NCBI GenBank assembly: GCA_051004015.1 | Contig: JBPCKT010000041.1 | Location: 1 to 32,016 of the forward strand | DNA: 32,016 nucleotides | Direction of reading: 5' to 3' | DNA from: SXOA01 sp051004015 | GTDB lineage: Bacteria; Planctomycetota; Planctomycetia; Pirellulales; Pirellulaceae | Shown here: piece after piece, positions 1 through 8,248 of the stretch | How positions within the stretch are numbered: position 1 is the stretch's first letter | How the letters are laid out: every line of letters starts with the position of its first letter | Notes under the pieces: model-generated | Told to the model about the DNA's origin: nothing | What the model saw: the letters and a program-made list of their open reading frames with translations, nothing else | The model's database searches: none | Translations under genes and position numbers: made by a program

Positions 1-74
1 CTTTGGCGGCGATGATCGTGCCAAGAGGAAATCGTTTCCCGCCACAGACTCCCGACCCCCTTGGCTGAAGCGGA

Positions 75-97
75 GCCGCCGGCCTCGAGCCGGCGGC
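75..97. other. GC-rich hairpin in leader of first gene
   Basis: Nine-base arms GCCGCCGGC and GCCGGCGGC are perfectly complementary around the five-base loop CTCGA. The hairpin lies 41 nt before the chosen ATG at 139 and has no following T-run. It could be the end of an upstream transcript or a leader structure. Its presence argues that bases 61-138, although open in frame, are leader rather than coding. Confidence 0.5.
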
Positions 98-138
98 ATC
101 GCGTTGATTCACTGCCTTTAATCGAAAGGGGTAAGCCC

Positions 139-1392
139 ATGTCCGCAGCCGCTGACGCAGCGCTCGCGCAGCTCGTCGGCTCCGACCCGCGGGCGGCCGC
201 ATCGCCGCCGGCACCGGTTGCGTTTCACTACACGCAGACCGACAGCTTCGTGGCGTTGTTGCAACAACTCGGCGCTTCGCTGCTGGTCAGCACCTACCAG
301 GCCAACAAGCTGCTGGCCGTGCGAGCCAGCGGCAATGGAATTTCGACGCTGGTCCGCACCTTTGACAAACCGATGGGTCTGGCGGTCGATGCTCGCCGGC
401 TGGCGATTGGCACACACAAAGAAGTCTGGTTTCTCCGAAACGCGCCGGACATCGCGCCTCGGATTGAACCGCTGGGCCAGCACGACGCCTGCTATGTTCC
501 GCGGTCCAGCCATGTCACGGGCGATATCGGAATCCACGAGATCGCCTGGAGCGCCGACGAGCTATGGATGGTGAGCACGCGGTTCTCCTGCCTCTGCACA
601 CACGACCCCGACTACAGCTTCGTGCCCCGCTGGCGGCCGCCGTTCATTACAGCCGTGGCCGCCGAGGACCGCTGCCACTTGAACGGACTGGCGATGATCG
701 ATGGCCAGCCAGGCTATGTGACCGCCCTCGGAACCACCGACACGGCAAACGGCTGGCGTGCCGACAAGCCCCACGGCGGCTGCATCCTCGACGTGGCCAG
801 CGGGGAATTCGTCACCCGCGGCCTGTCCATGCCTCATTCACCGCGCTGGCATGACGAGCAACTCTGGGTACTCGAATCGGGTACCGGCGGCGTGGTTCGC
901 ATCGATCGGGCCACTGGCCGGCGGGAAACCATCGCGCACCTTCCCGGCTTCACTCGCGGCTGGGCGCTCGTCGGCCCGTACGCCTTCGTCGGTCTCTCGA
1001 AAATCCGCAAGACATCCGCCATGGACGGCGTGCCAATCGCCGAGCGGCGCGACGAGCTGAAGTGCGGCATTGCCGTACTTGACCTGCGCAGTGGCCAGAC
1101 GATCGCCTTCCTCGAATTCCAGACTGCCGTGGAAGAGATCTTCGACATCCAACTCTTGCCCGGCCTGCGTTTTCCGGAGGTCATCGGCTTCCAGCAGGAG
1201 ACGCTCCACCACACATTTATTGTTCCACGCGAGCAAGCGCAGAGTGGCCGGTCAATACATTCCACCACTACGCAACACTCAGAAAACAGGGACGCGAAAA
1301 CTGAAGACCCCGCTCTGGCGATCGTGGACCGAGCCCTGGGTAATCTGGCTAGACTGAGGTCTAATCCTGGAGACCGTTCTGCCACTTCCTAA
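139..1392 (+). CDS. TIGR03032 family beta-propeller-like protein
   Basis: A 417-residue protein that I recognise as the TIGR03032 family (conserved, function unknown, common in planctomycetes and cyanobacteria). Family-like stretches are LLVSTYQANKLLAVR near residue 52, FDKPMGLAVD, CYVPRSSHVTGDIGIHEIAW and SMPHSPRWHDEQLWVLESGTG. The repeated short beta-strand/WxxDELW pattern suggests a propeller fold, and there is no signal peptide or membrane segment. The ATG at 139 is preferred because GAAAGGGG sits about 7 nt upstream; an in-frame TTG at 61 would add 26 residues that run through a hairpin. The last ~50 residues (after FIVPRE) are hydrophilic and look like a non-conserved tail. The reaction, if any, is unknown. 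Confidence 0.8.
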   Translation: MSAAADAALAQLVGSDPRAAASPPAPVAFHYTQTDSFVALLQQLGASLLVSTYQANKLLAVRASGNGISTLVRTFDKPMGLAVDARRLAIGTHKEVWFLRNAPDIAPRIEPLGQHDACYVPRSSHVTGDIGIHEIAWSADELWMVSTRFSCLCTHDPDYSFVPRWRPPFITAVAAEDRCHLNGLAMIDGQPGYVTALGTTDTANGWRADKPHGGCILDVASGEFVTRGLSMPHSPRWHDEQLWVLESGTGGVVRIDRATGRRETIAHLPGFTRGWALVGPYAFVGLSKIRKTSAMDGVPIAERRDELKCGIAVLDLRSGQTIAFLEFQTAVEEIFDIQLLPGLRFPEVIGFQQETLHHTFIVPREQAQSGRSIHSTTTQHSENRDAKTEDPALAIVDRALGNLARLRSNPGDRSATS

Positions 1393-1495
1393 GCTGCGGT
1401 ATCTCACGGAGAAACCTGAAGGGGTCTTTATTGACGCCGTGCGTGTGACTCCTATCAAGGAAGTAACCAAACAGCGGTAACGCGGCGCGACTTCC

Positions 1496-2845
1496 ATGTT
1501 GCTTTCCATCGACGATACGATTACAGCCATTGCCTCCGCTGGCGGAGGCGCGATGCGCGGGATTGTGCGCGTCAGCGGGCTAGAGTGCGTGAAATGCATT
1601 GAGGGGTGCTTTGAGCCGCATCGAGCGCCGTCAACTTTGGCGCTGGCAAGTGTAAGGAAACCTTCTCTCGTTCCAGGACACATTCTCCTTCCCGCGCTCG
1701 AAACTTCCCTCCCCGCTACCCTCTACCTCTGGCCCGGCAGCCGCAGCTATACGCGGCAGCCGACGGCTGAGCTGCATACGGTGGGTTCGCCGCCGCTTTT
1801 AGAAGCAGTGCTGGCCGAGGTTTGCAGGCAAGGAGCTCGGCTGGCGAGGCCGGGGGAGTTTACGTTGCGGGCGTTTCTGGCGGGCCGACTGGATTTGACG
1901 CAGGCGGAAGCTGTGCTGGGGGTCATCGACGCCGGAAGTGAGCAGCAGCTCAAGGCGGCGCTGTCGCAACTAGCTGGTGGAATTGCCGGGCCGCTCTTCG
2001 CGGCGCGCGGTAGCCTGCTGGACTTGCTGGCACATTTGGAAGCGGGGCTGGATTTCGTCGATGAGGACATCGAGTTCATCAGCCGCGAGAGTCTGCTGGC
2101 GGAATTGCTGGCTGCCCTGGAGCAAGTGGAGAAAATCGCCGGTCAAATGCATTCCCGCGGCGATGCGAGCAGAGTCCCTCGCGTCGTGCTTTGCGGCCTG
2201 CCCAACGCCGGCAAAAGCAGCCTGCTGAACGCGCTGGCCGGAGAAGAGGCGGCTCTGGTGTCCAGCGTGGCCGGGACCACCCGCGATTTTGTATCGCGGC
2301 TGGTCTGTTTTGACGGAGTGGAATTGGAGCTGATTGATACGGCTGGGCTCGATGGCTCAGCGGAGAATGCAATTGCCATCGATGCGCAGAGTGCCGCTCG
2401 GACACAGGCCGAAAACTGCGAGCTTCGGCTATGGTGTGTGGAGGCGACGGCCATGAAACCTCGAGAGGTAGACCTAACTCCGGAGTTGTGCATCCTGACC
2501 AAGTGCGACCATTTGGGTCTCACGCGGAGCGTGACGAATACTTTTCTTGCCACCAGTAGCCGCACGGGAGAGGGAATTGCCGAGCTCCGCCGCCGCATCG
2601 CCATCGCACTCTCGTCGCAGCCGGGCGATGCCGTCGCCAGCACGACGGCGCGTTGCCGGGAGAGTCTGACCCTGGCCTCCACCGCGCTGCGCCGTGCCAT
2701 CGCCGCGGCTGAGCAACAAGCAGGAGAAGAATTCGTCGCCGCCGAAGTCCGTGTCGCACTCGACGACCTCGGACAAGTCCTCGGCGCTGTCTACACCGAA
2801 GACATCCTGGACCGCATCTTCAGCCGCTTCTGCATTGGCAAATGA
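1496..2845 (+). CDS. mnmE: tRNA uridine-5-carboxymethylaminomethyl(34) synthesis GTPase MnmE
   Basis: MnmE (TrmE) works with MnmG to add the aminomethyl-type group to C5 of wobble uridine 34 in the cytoplasm, driven by GTP hydrolysis. The 449-residue protein has the family's usual length and order. The N-terminal tetrahydrofolate-binding domain opens with DDTITAIAS and contains RPGEFTLRAFLAGRLDLTQAEAV (about 118-140). A helical domain surrounds the inserted G domain: G1 GLPNAGKS at 234-241, TTRD at 261-264, G3 DTAG at 281-284, G4 TKCD at 335-338. The C-terminus FCIGK retains the conserved Cys at 446. G4 has Thr where Asn is usual. It follows the TIGR03032 gene by about 100 nt and ends 19 nt from a convergent VOC gene. 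It terminates with TGA, showing that TGA is an ordinary stop in this genome. Confidence 0.96.
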   Translation: MLLSIDDTITAIASAGGGAMRGIVRVSGLECVKCIEGCFEPHRAPSTLALASVRKPSLVPGHILLPALETSLPATLYLWPGSRSYTRQPTAELHTVGSPPLLEAVLAEVCRQGARLARPGEFTLRAFLAGRLDLTQAEAVLGVIDAGSEQQLKAALSQLAGGIAGPLFAARGSLLDLLAHLEAGLDFVDEDIEFISRESLLAELLAALEQVEKIAGQMHSRGDASRVPRVVLCGLPNAGKSSLLNALAGEEAALVSSVAGTTRDFVSRLVCFDGVELELIDTAGLDGSAENAIAIDAQSAARTQAENCELRLWCVEATAMKPREVDLTPELCILTKCDHLGLTRSVTNTFLATSSRTGEGIAELRRRIAIALSSQPGDAVASTTARCRESLTLASTALRRAIAAAEQQAGEEFVAAEVRVALDDLGQVLGAVYTEDILDRIFSRFCIGK

Positions 2846-2864
2846 GCAGGCCGACTTTGCTGCT

Positions 2865-3251
2865 CTATCGCGATGGCTGTTTGACGTACTTCGGCTGGTA
2901 GAGCTGGACCTCCAGGTCGCCGGGCATTTTGAAATAGGTGACCAGTCCGTAGCCGTGGTCAGCCACATCCTTGGTGAACTCGACCCCTTTGGCCCGAAGC
3001 TCGGCGACGGTTTTGTGGATGTCGTCGCAGTAGAAAGAGATGCCGTGCGTGCCATTCGCGGCCCCCTCCGAGGGGTCCGCCGGATGGACCCCCATGTCCG
3101 CCTCCGGCAAATTGAAGATCAGCCAGCCTTCTCCCACGTCCGTATACGAGAAGCCGAGTTTGTCGCGCACGAATGCCCGCACGGCCTCGGCCTCCGAGGA
3201 ATAGAACATCGTGTGAACACCTTGGATCATGCGGCTGCTCTTACGGCTCAT
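2865..3251 (-). CDS. VOC (glyoxalase/bleomycin resistance) family protein
   Basis: A single-domain VOC protein of about 128 residues. VOC proteins are metal-dependent dioxygenases, isomerases or binding proteins, and the substrate cannot be read from this sequence. Family signs are the N-terminal DAVRAFVRDKLGFSYTDVG-type strand-helix, GWLIFNLPEADMGVHP, the central HGISFYCDDIHKTVAELRAKGVEF and the terminal GLVTYFKMPGDLEVQLYQP. His in MGVHP, His of HGISFY and Glu of LEVQLY are candidate metal ligands. The ATG at 3251 overlaps the TAA of the preceding minus-strand gene as ATGAGCCGTAA, suggesting translational coupling. A second ATG at 3230 (MIQGVHT) gives a more typical VOC N-terminus and could be the true start. 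Confidence 0.85.
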   Translation of the reverse strand: MSRKSSRMIQGVHTMFYSSEAEAVRAFVRDKLGFSYTDVGEGWLIFNLPEADMGVHPADPSEGAANGTHGISFYCDDIHKTVAELRAKGVEFTKDVADHGYGLVTYFKMPGDLEVQLYQPKYVKQPSR

Positions 3252-5046
3252 TCTTGGCGATGTGGGCCTTCTTCCGATGGTTTGCGGCAACTTCCTCGAT
3301 CATCGGCTGAAGCTCGGCAGCCAGCGTGGGATCCACCCGCCTGATGAGGGCCGCAATATCCTTGAGCTTCGGCACGCTTTGCGGCGGGGCGAGCTTGATT
3401 TCCGCCACAATGGCCTTGGCCAGCGGCAGATGGAGCTGATCGACCGACTGAAGCCCCGTCAAAGAAGCGAGTTGCTTGCCACGAGGATCGGTGACGACGA
3501 ACACCGGTGATCCCTGCGCGGCCGTCGTGAACGGCTCCTGCTTCAGACGTTTGGAAAGCGCGGGCATTTCCTTCTGCGGCAGCGTAATCACCACGCACTG
3601 CCGCATGAGTGCGAGCAAGATCGGGTTGCGGTGCTCCTTGGATTTGAGCCAGGCGAGCCATTGTTCCTTGAAGAGCGAATTCTCCCGCGCGTCATGCAGG
3701 ATGAAGAGCAAGGGACGATTCTCATCCTCCGCGTATTGCAGGCCCTGCTCCGCCAACTCGACATTCGGCGTGTTACTCACGCGTTCACCCAGGATCTTTT
3801 CAAACACATAGGCATAAATGTTCTCCAGCGGCGCCAACGGCTTCTCCGCCAGAAGCTGATGCACCTTCTGCGGCTGGGTTCCCATCAGGCGCGACAGGCC
3901 GCCCCAGGGAATGCCGGAAGGGAGGTTCATTCCGCGGGCAATGAGCTGCGCCTGCTGCGAGCGAAATGTGTCGGAAGTCTCTCCTTGATGCGCGAGCGAA
4001 ACGTGCCGCTGCTGCAATTCCAAGGTGCGCAGCTTGGCGGCTTGATTCCAGACGGAGAGCGCCCAGTTCGCCTCTTTCAGCAACTCATCAGCATTGACCG
4101 GGCCGATGACGGCATGTATCACGCGGCCGCTGGGAGTGCAGAAGTAGCTGGCGACGTTTCCCCCTTGCTTGACAATCGTGCCGTTCACATTGGTCGCGGT
4201 GAAATCGCCGACCTGCTGATGAGCGGCCACAAAGTTCTTCCCAAACAGCTCGCCGACGCGAGGATCCGACAGGGCGCCCGCCCTGTATGCACTGGCGTTG
4301 TTTCAGGTGAAGCCCGGCATCTCGAAGTTGCCGGAGACGTGAATCAGAAAAACCAGCTTCTCGTCTTGCTCCGCCTGCTGAGTGGCTTCATCAACCGACT
4401 CCGTCCAAGTGAGTGCCGTGCTGAGCTTGCGGTCCTTGTATTTCTCGGCCGGCTCGCAGACCTGCGTCGCGGCGGGAGGCTTGATGGTGAGGACTTTGCT
4501 TTCCAGGGAAACGAGCGTTGTCTGTGGAGCAACGACCGAGGAAACGGGCGAAGTTTCCGCGACCGACTCCGGGCTGGAAGTAGCTGCCGCGGGCACTTCG
4601 GCAGATTGCACCGTGGTTGCCGGTTTCTCGGCTACTTGTTCCCCGATGGTTTCGGCGCTGGAAGCGGTTACCGGAATAACTGCTCGCTCCGCGGGCTCTC
4701 TGTAGACAGGCGATTCGGGCGGATTAACTTCTTCGCTTGCCGCTGCTTCCGTCGCAATGACGCTGGCCGTTTCTGACAACTGCGATGCTGCGCTCACAAC
4801 GGCAACTGGGTCGCCGCTATTGCCATCGCGCGCGGTGTCCGGCCCAAAAACTCTGCCGGTCACAATGCCCAGCAGAAACAGCGTCAATCCACCGACCACC
4901 AAGGCCAAGCGGTCATTCCAGCGCCATAGAGAATGAGAAAATGCCTTGACCACTCTCGACGGCGCGACCGGCGGAGGAAGAGGGGGCGGCAACAGCGGCG
5001 GAGGGGGAGGAAAAGCGGATTCAGCCGAAAGCGAATCGGGCTCCAT
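3241..5046 (-). CDS. Candidate selenoprotein: membrane-anchored thioredoxin-like protein with in-frame TGA (Sec248)
   Basis: Read as one frame, this is 601 residues with a TGA at codon 248 (bases 4303-4305). Visible parts: a proline-rich cytoplasmic N-terminus (12-29), one membrane segment at about 46-66, a low-complexity Ala/Ser/Glu/Thr linker (70-190), then a thioredoxin-like domain. In that domain the strand LVFLIHVSGNF is followed by EMPGFT, the TGA, and NNASAYRAGALSDPRVGELF. The same domain continues through NFVAAHQQVGDF and GNVASYFCTPSGRVIHAVIG, and a second thioredoxin-like region follows (about 425-560). Frame is identical on both sides of the TGA. The only start inside the 3' part is a GTG at 4230 in mid-domain, so two independent genes are unlikely. 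The TGA sits where thioredoxin-like folds carry their redox Cys. A SECIS-like hairpin follows. A nonsense mutation or sequencing error at a Cys codon (TGC/TGT) remains possible. No selA, selB, selC or selD is present in the window. Confidence 0.7.
4269..4305 (-). promoter_or_regulatory. Putative bacterial SECIS element with UGA codon
   Basis: After the TGA (4305-4303) come 16 nt, then ACAGGGC, loop GGGC, and GCCCTGT: a perfect 7-bp stem with a 4-nt apical loop. The loop begins 23 nt after the UGA and its first two bases are G. Published bacterial SECIS rules (a stem-loop shortly downstream of UGA, small apical loop with a G in the first two positions, about 16-37 nt from UGA to loop) are all met. 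A second small stem CTCGC-GTCG-GCGAG follows further down. Short GC stems do occur by chance in a GC-rich genome, so the weight comes from the combination with the in-frame TGA. Confidence 0.6.
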
Positions 5047-5178
5047 AGGTCACCTGAGATTCCCGGCGAAGATTGTGCCCCCACCCAAAGCTCGGGATGC
5101 CTTCACCGTACAGCATGGAGAAGTGCGGAGTCAAGCGATTCTGCGAGATTCTTTGCGAGCCGATGAATAGCTGCCTCG

Positions 5179-5997
5179 TCATTGAATCTGCAGCAGTTGG
5201 TTCAGGCTTCCTGACCGAAAGCCCTCCAGGTCAATGGTCACGAACTTGAATCCGAGCTGACGGAGCTCGGCGGCGAGCTCCTGGCGGACAGTTGGTTCGC
5301 AGAGAGGTAGCAGCTCTTCGGGCGGGACTTCAATCCGCGCCAAATCGCCCCGGTGGTAGCGGACGCGGCAAACCGTTAGCCCTTTGCCGCGGAGGAACCG
5401 CTCGGCGGCATCCACCATCGCCAGCCGCTCGGGCGTGACTTCTTCTCCGTAGGCGACGCGGCTGGAGAGGCAGGGGCTGGCGGGCTTGTCCCAGACCGGC
5501 AGGTTCCACTCGGCCGCCAGCTCGCGGACTTCGAACTTTGTGATTCCACATTCCGCCAGCGGGCTATGCACCGCGTGCTCGGCGGCGGCCGCCATTCCGG
5601 GACGATATTCGCCGGCATCGTCCGCATTCGCGCCGTTGAGGATGACGCGCACATTCAGCTCCGGTAGCACGCGCTCTAGTTGCGTATAGAGCTCAGTTTT
5701 GCAGTGGTAACAGCGGTCGGGAGCGTTGCGAAGGTAAGAGTCTTGCCTGAATTCGTCCGTTCGAATCACCCGGTGACGAATGCCGATGAGGCCGGCGATT
5801 TCCTGGGCCTGCTCGAGCTCTCCCGCGGCAAGGCTGGCGCTCGAGCCGGTGACGGCAACCGCCTTATTGCCGAGTGCTTCGTAAGCTGCCTTCGCCACGA
5901 CGGCGCTATCGACACCACCAGAATAAGCCACGGCACAGGAACCATGCGCGGCGATGTTAGCGAGCAAAGCGGAGCGTTTGGCGGATAGCGAAGACAT
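5179..5997 (-). CDS. larE: ATP-dependent sacrificial sulfur transferase LarE
   Basis: A 272-residue PP-loop ATPase of the LarE family. LarE adenylates and thiolates a nicotinic-acid-derived dinucleotide while building the nickel-pincer cofactor of lactate racemase; the classical enzyme sacrifices the sulfur of its own Cys176. Here the PP-loop SGGVDS is at 26-31, a CYHCK motif at 96-100, NGANADDAGEYRPG at about 121-134, and SPCLSSR places a Cys at exactly residue 176. The start at 5997 (MSSLSAKR) matches the usual LarE N-terminus; an upstream in-frame start at 6063 would add 22 atypical residues. No larA, larB or larC lies in the window, so the cofactor role here is inferred from family only. 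It lies on the same strand as the TGA-containing gene, 132 nt upstream of it. Confidence 0.93.
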   Translation of the reverse strand: MSSLSAKRSALLANIAAHGSCAVAYSGGVDSAVVAKAAYEALGNKAVAVTGSSASLAAGELEQAQEIAGLIGIRHRVIRTDEFRQDSYLRNAPDRCYHCKTELYTQLERVLPELNVRVILNGANADDAGEYRPGMAAAAEHAVHSPLAECGITKFEVRELAAEWNLPVWDKPASPCLSSRVAYGEEVTPERLAMVDAAERFLRGKGLTVCRVRYHRGDLARIEVPPEELLPLCEPTVRQELAAELRQLGFKFVTIDLEGFRSGSLNQLLQIQ

Positions 5998-6319
5998 GAA
6001 AGCCGCCAGGGAGACAAAAAAGCGACAACCCTCTGCCGCAATGCCGTGGGCCTGAGGTTCCACGAGCCCGCAAGTAAAGTGGGAGCCAAGAGCCTCGGGG
6101 CGAGTTATTTGGCGGATGCTCCGAAGAGCACGGGCGCCAACCGGACAAGCAACCTCGGCGAAATTCGGCCCCCTGCGGACTTGTTTATCGGCTCAGCGGA
6201 AATGAGAGGCTCAGCACGAACATGGCAGAGAGTTGTCGCCCTGAATCGTACTCCCGCCGGCAACCGCGGGCAAGTCAGTGGTGCCACGCCCTCGGCTTTG
6301 CGTCGCCGTGTAGCGTGGA

Positions 6320-7564
6320 CTACTGCTCGTGAACTTCCCGCGTCATCGGCTCGAGCACCTTGGTATTTCGCTCGATGGCAATGACGACGGTCCGTTGCTC
6401 GACGCCGTCGGGACTTGCGGCAACCACCGGCAGCACCTGCCGCTTGTCGGGCATGGAGAGGCGGATGGTGAAGCTGCCGTCCGAGCGGAGCTTGACTGGT
6501 TCGCCGGCGAGAGTCACGCGGGCGTCCGGCTTGGTATGACCAAAGAGGATCATCTCGGCGTCCACTTCAAAATGGAAATCGCGGTGGCGGTTGAGAATCC
6601 GCTCCGCTCCGCTGCCGAAGGACGAAGTGCCGTTCCCCATGGGCCGCTTGAGCCGCTCTTCAAACAACTCTTGCAGGTCACCGCTGAAATGCTCATCCGA
6701 ATAGCCGCCGCTCAGGGCGTAGACCTTTTCGTAGTTCTCGGCGATGTCGGTCCAGTTCTTGTCGATGGCATCACTCGAGCCGGGCGCGGGGGTAGACACC
6801 GAGTTGCTGCGGGCAATCCCCACAAACTTGCCGTTCGCTGCTCGGTATCCGATGTCCACGCGATAGCTGTGCGGGGGATTCGGCGCATCCACATACCAGT
6901 TGGTAACGCCGCCGTGAATTTCAATCTCGCGGACCACGCGCTCGGAGGAATTGGTCGTGTGTCCGGTATCGACCTCCAGCAGCCGCAAGTACGGGCGGGC
7001 GGTATGCCAGTGTTCCGCCAGGGCTGCTTCGGCGCGCTTCACGCTCTGGGGAAGTACTGTCCAGACGGCATGCAGCCAAAAGGGATCGCGGACCATCAGC
7101 ACCAAGCGGTCCCGCTGGGGCGCGCCATTACGCTTGTCGGTTGGACCCCGGGAGAGGTCTTTCAGCTTTTCGCGGTGAGCGTGGACCTTCTGGATTTTCT
7201 GGGTGGCCCGGGAATTCTTCGCCGCCTTTTGGGCGACTGCCTTGTGCGAAGCCACGCCGTTGGCCTTGCCATTGAGATGTGCGTGGCCATTCTTGAGGGC
7301 GGGCCGAGTGGCCTTTCCGTTGACATGCAGGCGAGTCGTGGGCTTCGATTTTTTGCTGCTGGCCCGGAGGGCGCGGGCAACTACCTTGGCCTTGATTCGC
7401 GGCTTAGTTTTGGGCAGAGGTTTACGAGTTCGGGACAGAGCTTTCACCAGTTGTTCCTTCCGCATCGATTTCCAGCCGGTAAGTCCGCGCGTCTTGGCAA
7501 GTTTCACCAGGCTCTGCAGGTTTTTGTCTTTGAGGGCAGCCGCGTTCGTCACGGGAACCTCCAT
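6320..7564 (-). CDS. DUF4912 protein with Rho-N/SAP-like N-terminus
   Basis: A 414-residue protein in three parts. Residues about 10-45 (NLQSLVKLAKTRGLTGW, then MRKEQLVKAL) resemble the Rho N-terminal/SAP helix-extended-helix module that binds nucleic acid. Residues about 47-145 are an extremely Lys/Arg/Ala-rich, histone-like linker. From about 150 comes the DUF4912 region (RLVLMVRDPFWLHAVWTV, then VREIEIHGGVTNWYVDAP and YRVDIGYRAANGKFVGIARS), ending with a beta-rich part with repeated RxDG-type turns. No signal peptide is visible. The ATG at 7564 (MEVPVTN) is favoured over a TTG at 7594. The function is unknown. The architecture suggests a DNA- or RNA-associated protein, but that is inference. 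A 6-bp hairpin (6284-6318) lies just past the stop. Confidence 0.85.
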   Translation of the reverse strand: MEVPVTNAAALKDKNLQSLVKLAKTRGLTGWKSMRKEQLVKALSRTRKPLPKTKPRIKAKVVARALRASSKKSKPTTRLHVNGKATRPALKNGHAHLNGKANGVASHKAVAQKAAKNSRATQKIQKVHAHREKLKDLSRGPTDKRNGAPQRDRLVLMVRDPFWLHAVWTVLPQSVKRAEAALAEHWHTARPYLRLLEVDTGHTTNSSERVVREIEIHGGVTNWYVDAPNPPHSYRVDIGYRAANGKFVGIARSNSVSTPAPGSSDAIDKNWTDIAENYEKVYALSGGYSDEHFSGDLQELFEERLKRPMGNGTSSFGSGAERILNRHRDFHFEVDAEMILFGHTKPDARVTLAGEPVKLRSDGSFTIRLSMPDKRQVLPVVAASPDGVEQRTVVIAIERNTKVLEPMTREVHEQ

Positions 7565-8000
7565 ACGGGAATCGGTAACGCCTTCAGCGCGCAATACTTA
7601 CGCACCAGCGGGGCCGATGGTTTTGGGTCGCCATCCGTGACGGATTGCTTTTATCCGCGCATCTTGACGAACCACTTCGCGGGGTGCGTCTCGCGGCTCA
7701 TTTGGCGGGTAAACAGGAAACTGTGGTAGCGGCGGAAAGTCCTTTGCCTAAAAGGGCTTCCGTCGTCGTCACCCAGCCCCGTTTTGCAATCGGCGAGAAA
7801 TGCAAAGGAGGGAAAAAGGCGACCTGCATGCCCGGATTTCCAATCCCGGCGCGCCAAGGCTATGTACATCCTCGTAAGCTCTGCCCTGACAAGATTTAGT
7901 GTAATCACGACGGCCAAAGAACGCAATATTCCCGCCGGCCAAAAAGCCTGACAAGCAGCATTATATCCCCAAAAATAGGGGTAAAGGCGTCACTGTTTTT

Positions 8001-8029
8001 CCCTCCGGCACCGCGAAACTTTCGGAGGG
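8001..8029. other. Intergenic hairpin
   Basis: Arms CCCTCCG and CGGAGGG pair perfectly around a 15-nt loop. A run of five T precedes it on the plus strand, so it does not form a terminator for plus-strand transcripts, and on the minus strand it is followed by A residues. Its role is unknown; a protein-binding inverted repeat or leader RNA structure are possible. Confidence 0.4.
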
Positions 8030-8148
8030 GACTCGTCCCAAATTGGCACAGGAATCCATTTCCTAAACTCCTTGTATAGCTAGGGTTATGTCGCTGCGGT
8101 GGACTTTGTGAAAAAAAACACGAATTATGGCCGGGCGGTCGGTTGACC

Positions 8149-8211
8149 ATGCTCGCGGGGGCGGATAAATTACCAGCCTTCCCCCAGGGGCGGACACAGA
8201 TTCGTCCCTGA
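8149..8211 (+). CDS. Possible 20-codon leader ORF of atp operon
   Basis: An ATG at 8149 opens MLAGADKLPAFPQGRTQIRP and stops with TGA at 8209-8211. The frame runs through both arms of the long hairpin at 8176-8219 and ends just before the terminator-like stem. That position is what a translated attenuator peptide would need. There is no good Shine-Dalgarno sequence, no conspicuous run of one codon, and no comparative support, so this is only a candidate. Confidence 0.15.
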   Translation: MLAGADKLPAFPQGRTQIRP

Positions 8212-8219
8212 GGGAAGGC
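8176..8219 (+). promoter_or_regulatory. Strong leader hairpin, possible antiterminator of atp operon
   Basis: Bases 8176-8194 pair with 8201-8219: eighteen pairs including two G-U, one C/A mismatch, and a 6-nt loop CACAGA. It lies about 120 nt before the atpZ start. Its last four bases (8216-8219) are also the left arm of the next, terminator-like hairpin, so the two structures compete. It would fold first during transcription, which would favour read-through by default. Confidence 0.5.
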
Positions 8220-8248
8220 CAAGAAAGCCGCCGGTGGCCTGTTTTTTT
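8216..8248 (+). terminator. Attenuator-like intrinsic terminator in atp leader
   Basis: AGGCCA (8216-8221) pairs with TGGCCT (8235-8240) around a 13-nt loop. One G and then seven T (8242-8248) follow, the form of a Rho-independent terminator. The stem is short (6 bp). It lies upstream of the atp operon on the coding strand, so it would act as an attenuator rather than an end-of-gene terminator. Confidence 0.45.

Noticed and set aside
3631..4776. Plus-strand frame of 381 codons opposite the candidate selenoprotein gene
   Set aside because: Low-complexity shadow of the Ala/Glu-rich coding strand; no start context or family match.
3241..5046. Two independent genes separated at the TGA
   Set aside because: Same frame on both sides, the break falls inside one domain, and the 3' part has only a mid-domain GTG start; the single-gene reading is simpler.
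3241..5046. TGA reassigned to tryptophan genome-wide
   Set aside because: mnmE, the cysE-type gene and others end in TGA without extended conserved tails, and Trp is encoded by TGG throughout.
3241..5997. LarE as part of selenium metabolism
   Set aside because: LarE family chemistry concerns sulfur and the nickel-pincer cofactor; adjacency to the candidate selenoprotein is not evidence of a functional link.
6329..7729. Plus-strand frame of 466 codons opposite the DUF4912 gene
   Set aside because: Antisense shadow; the minus-strand protein has recognisable domains and this one has none.
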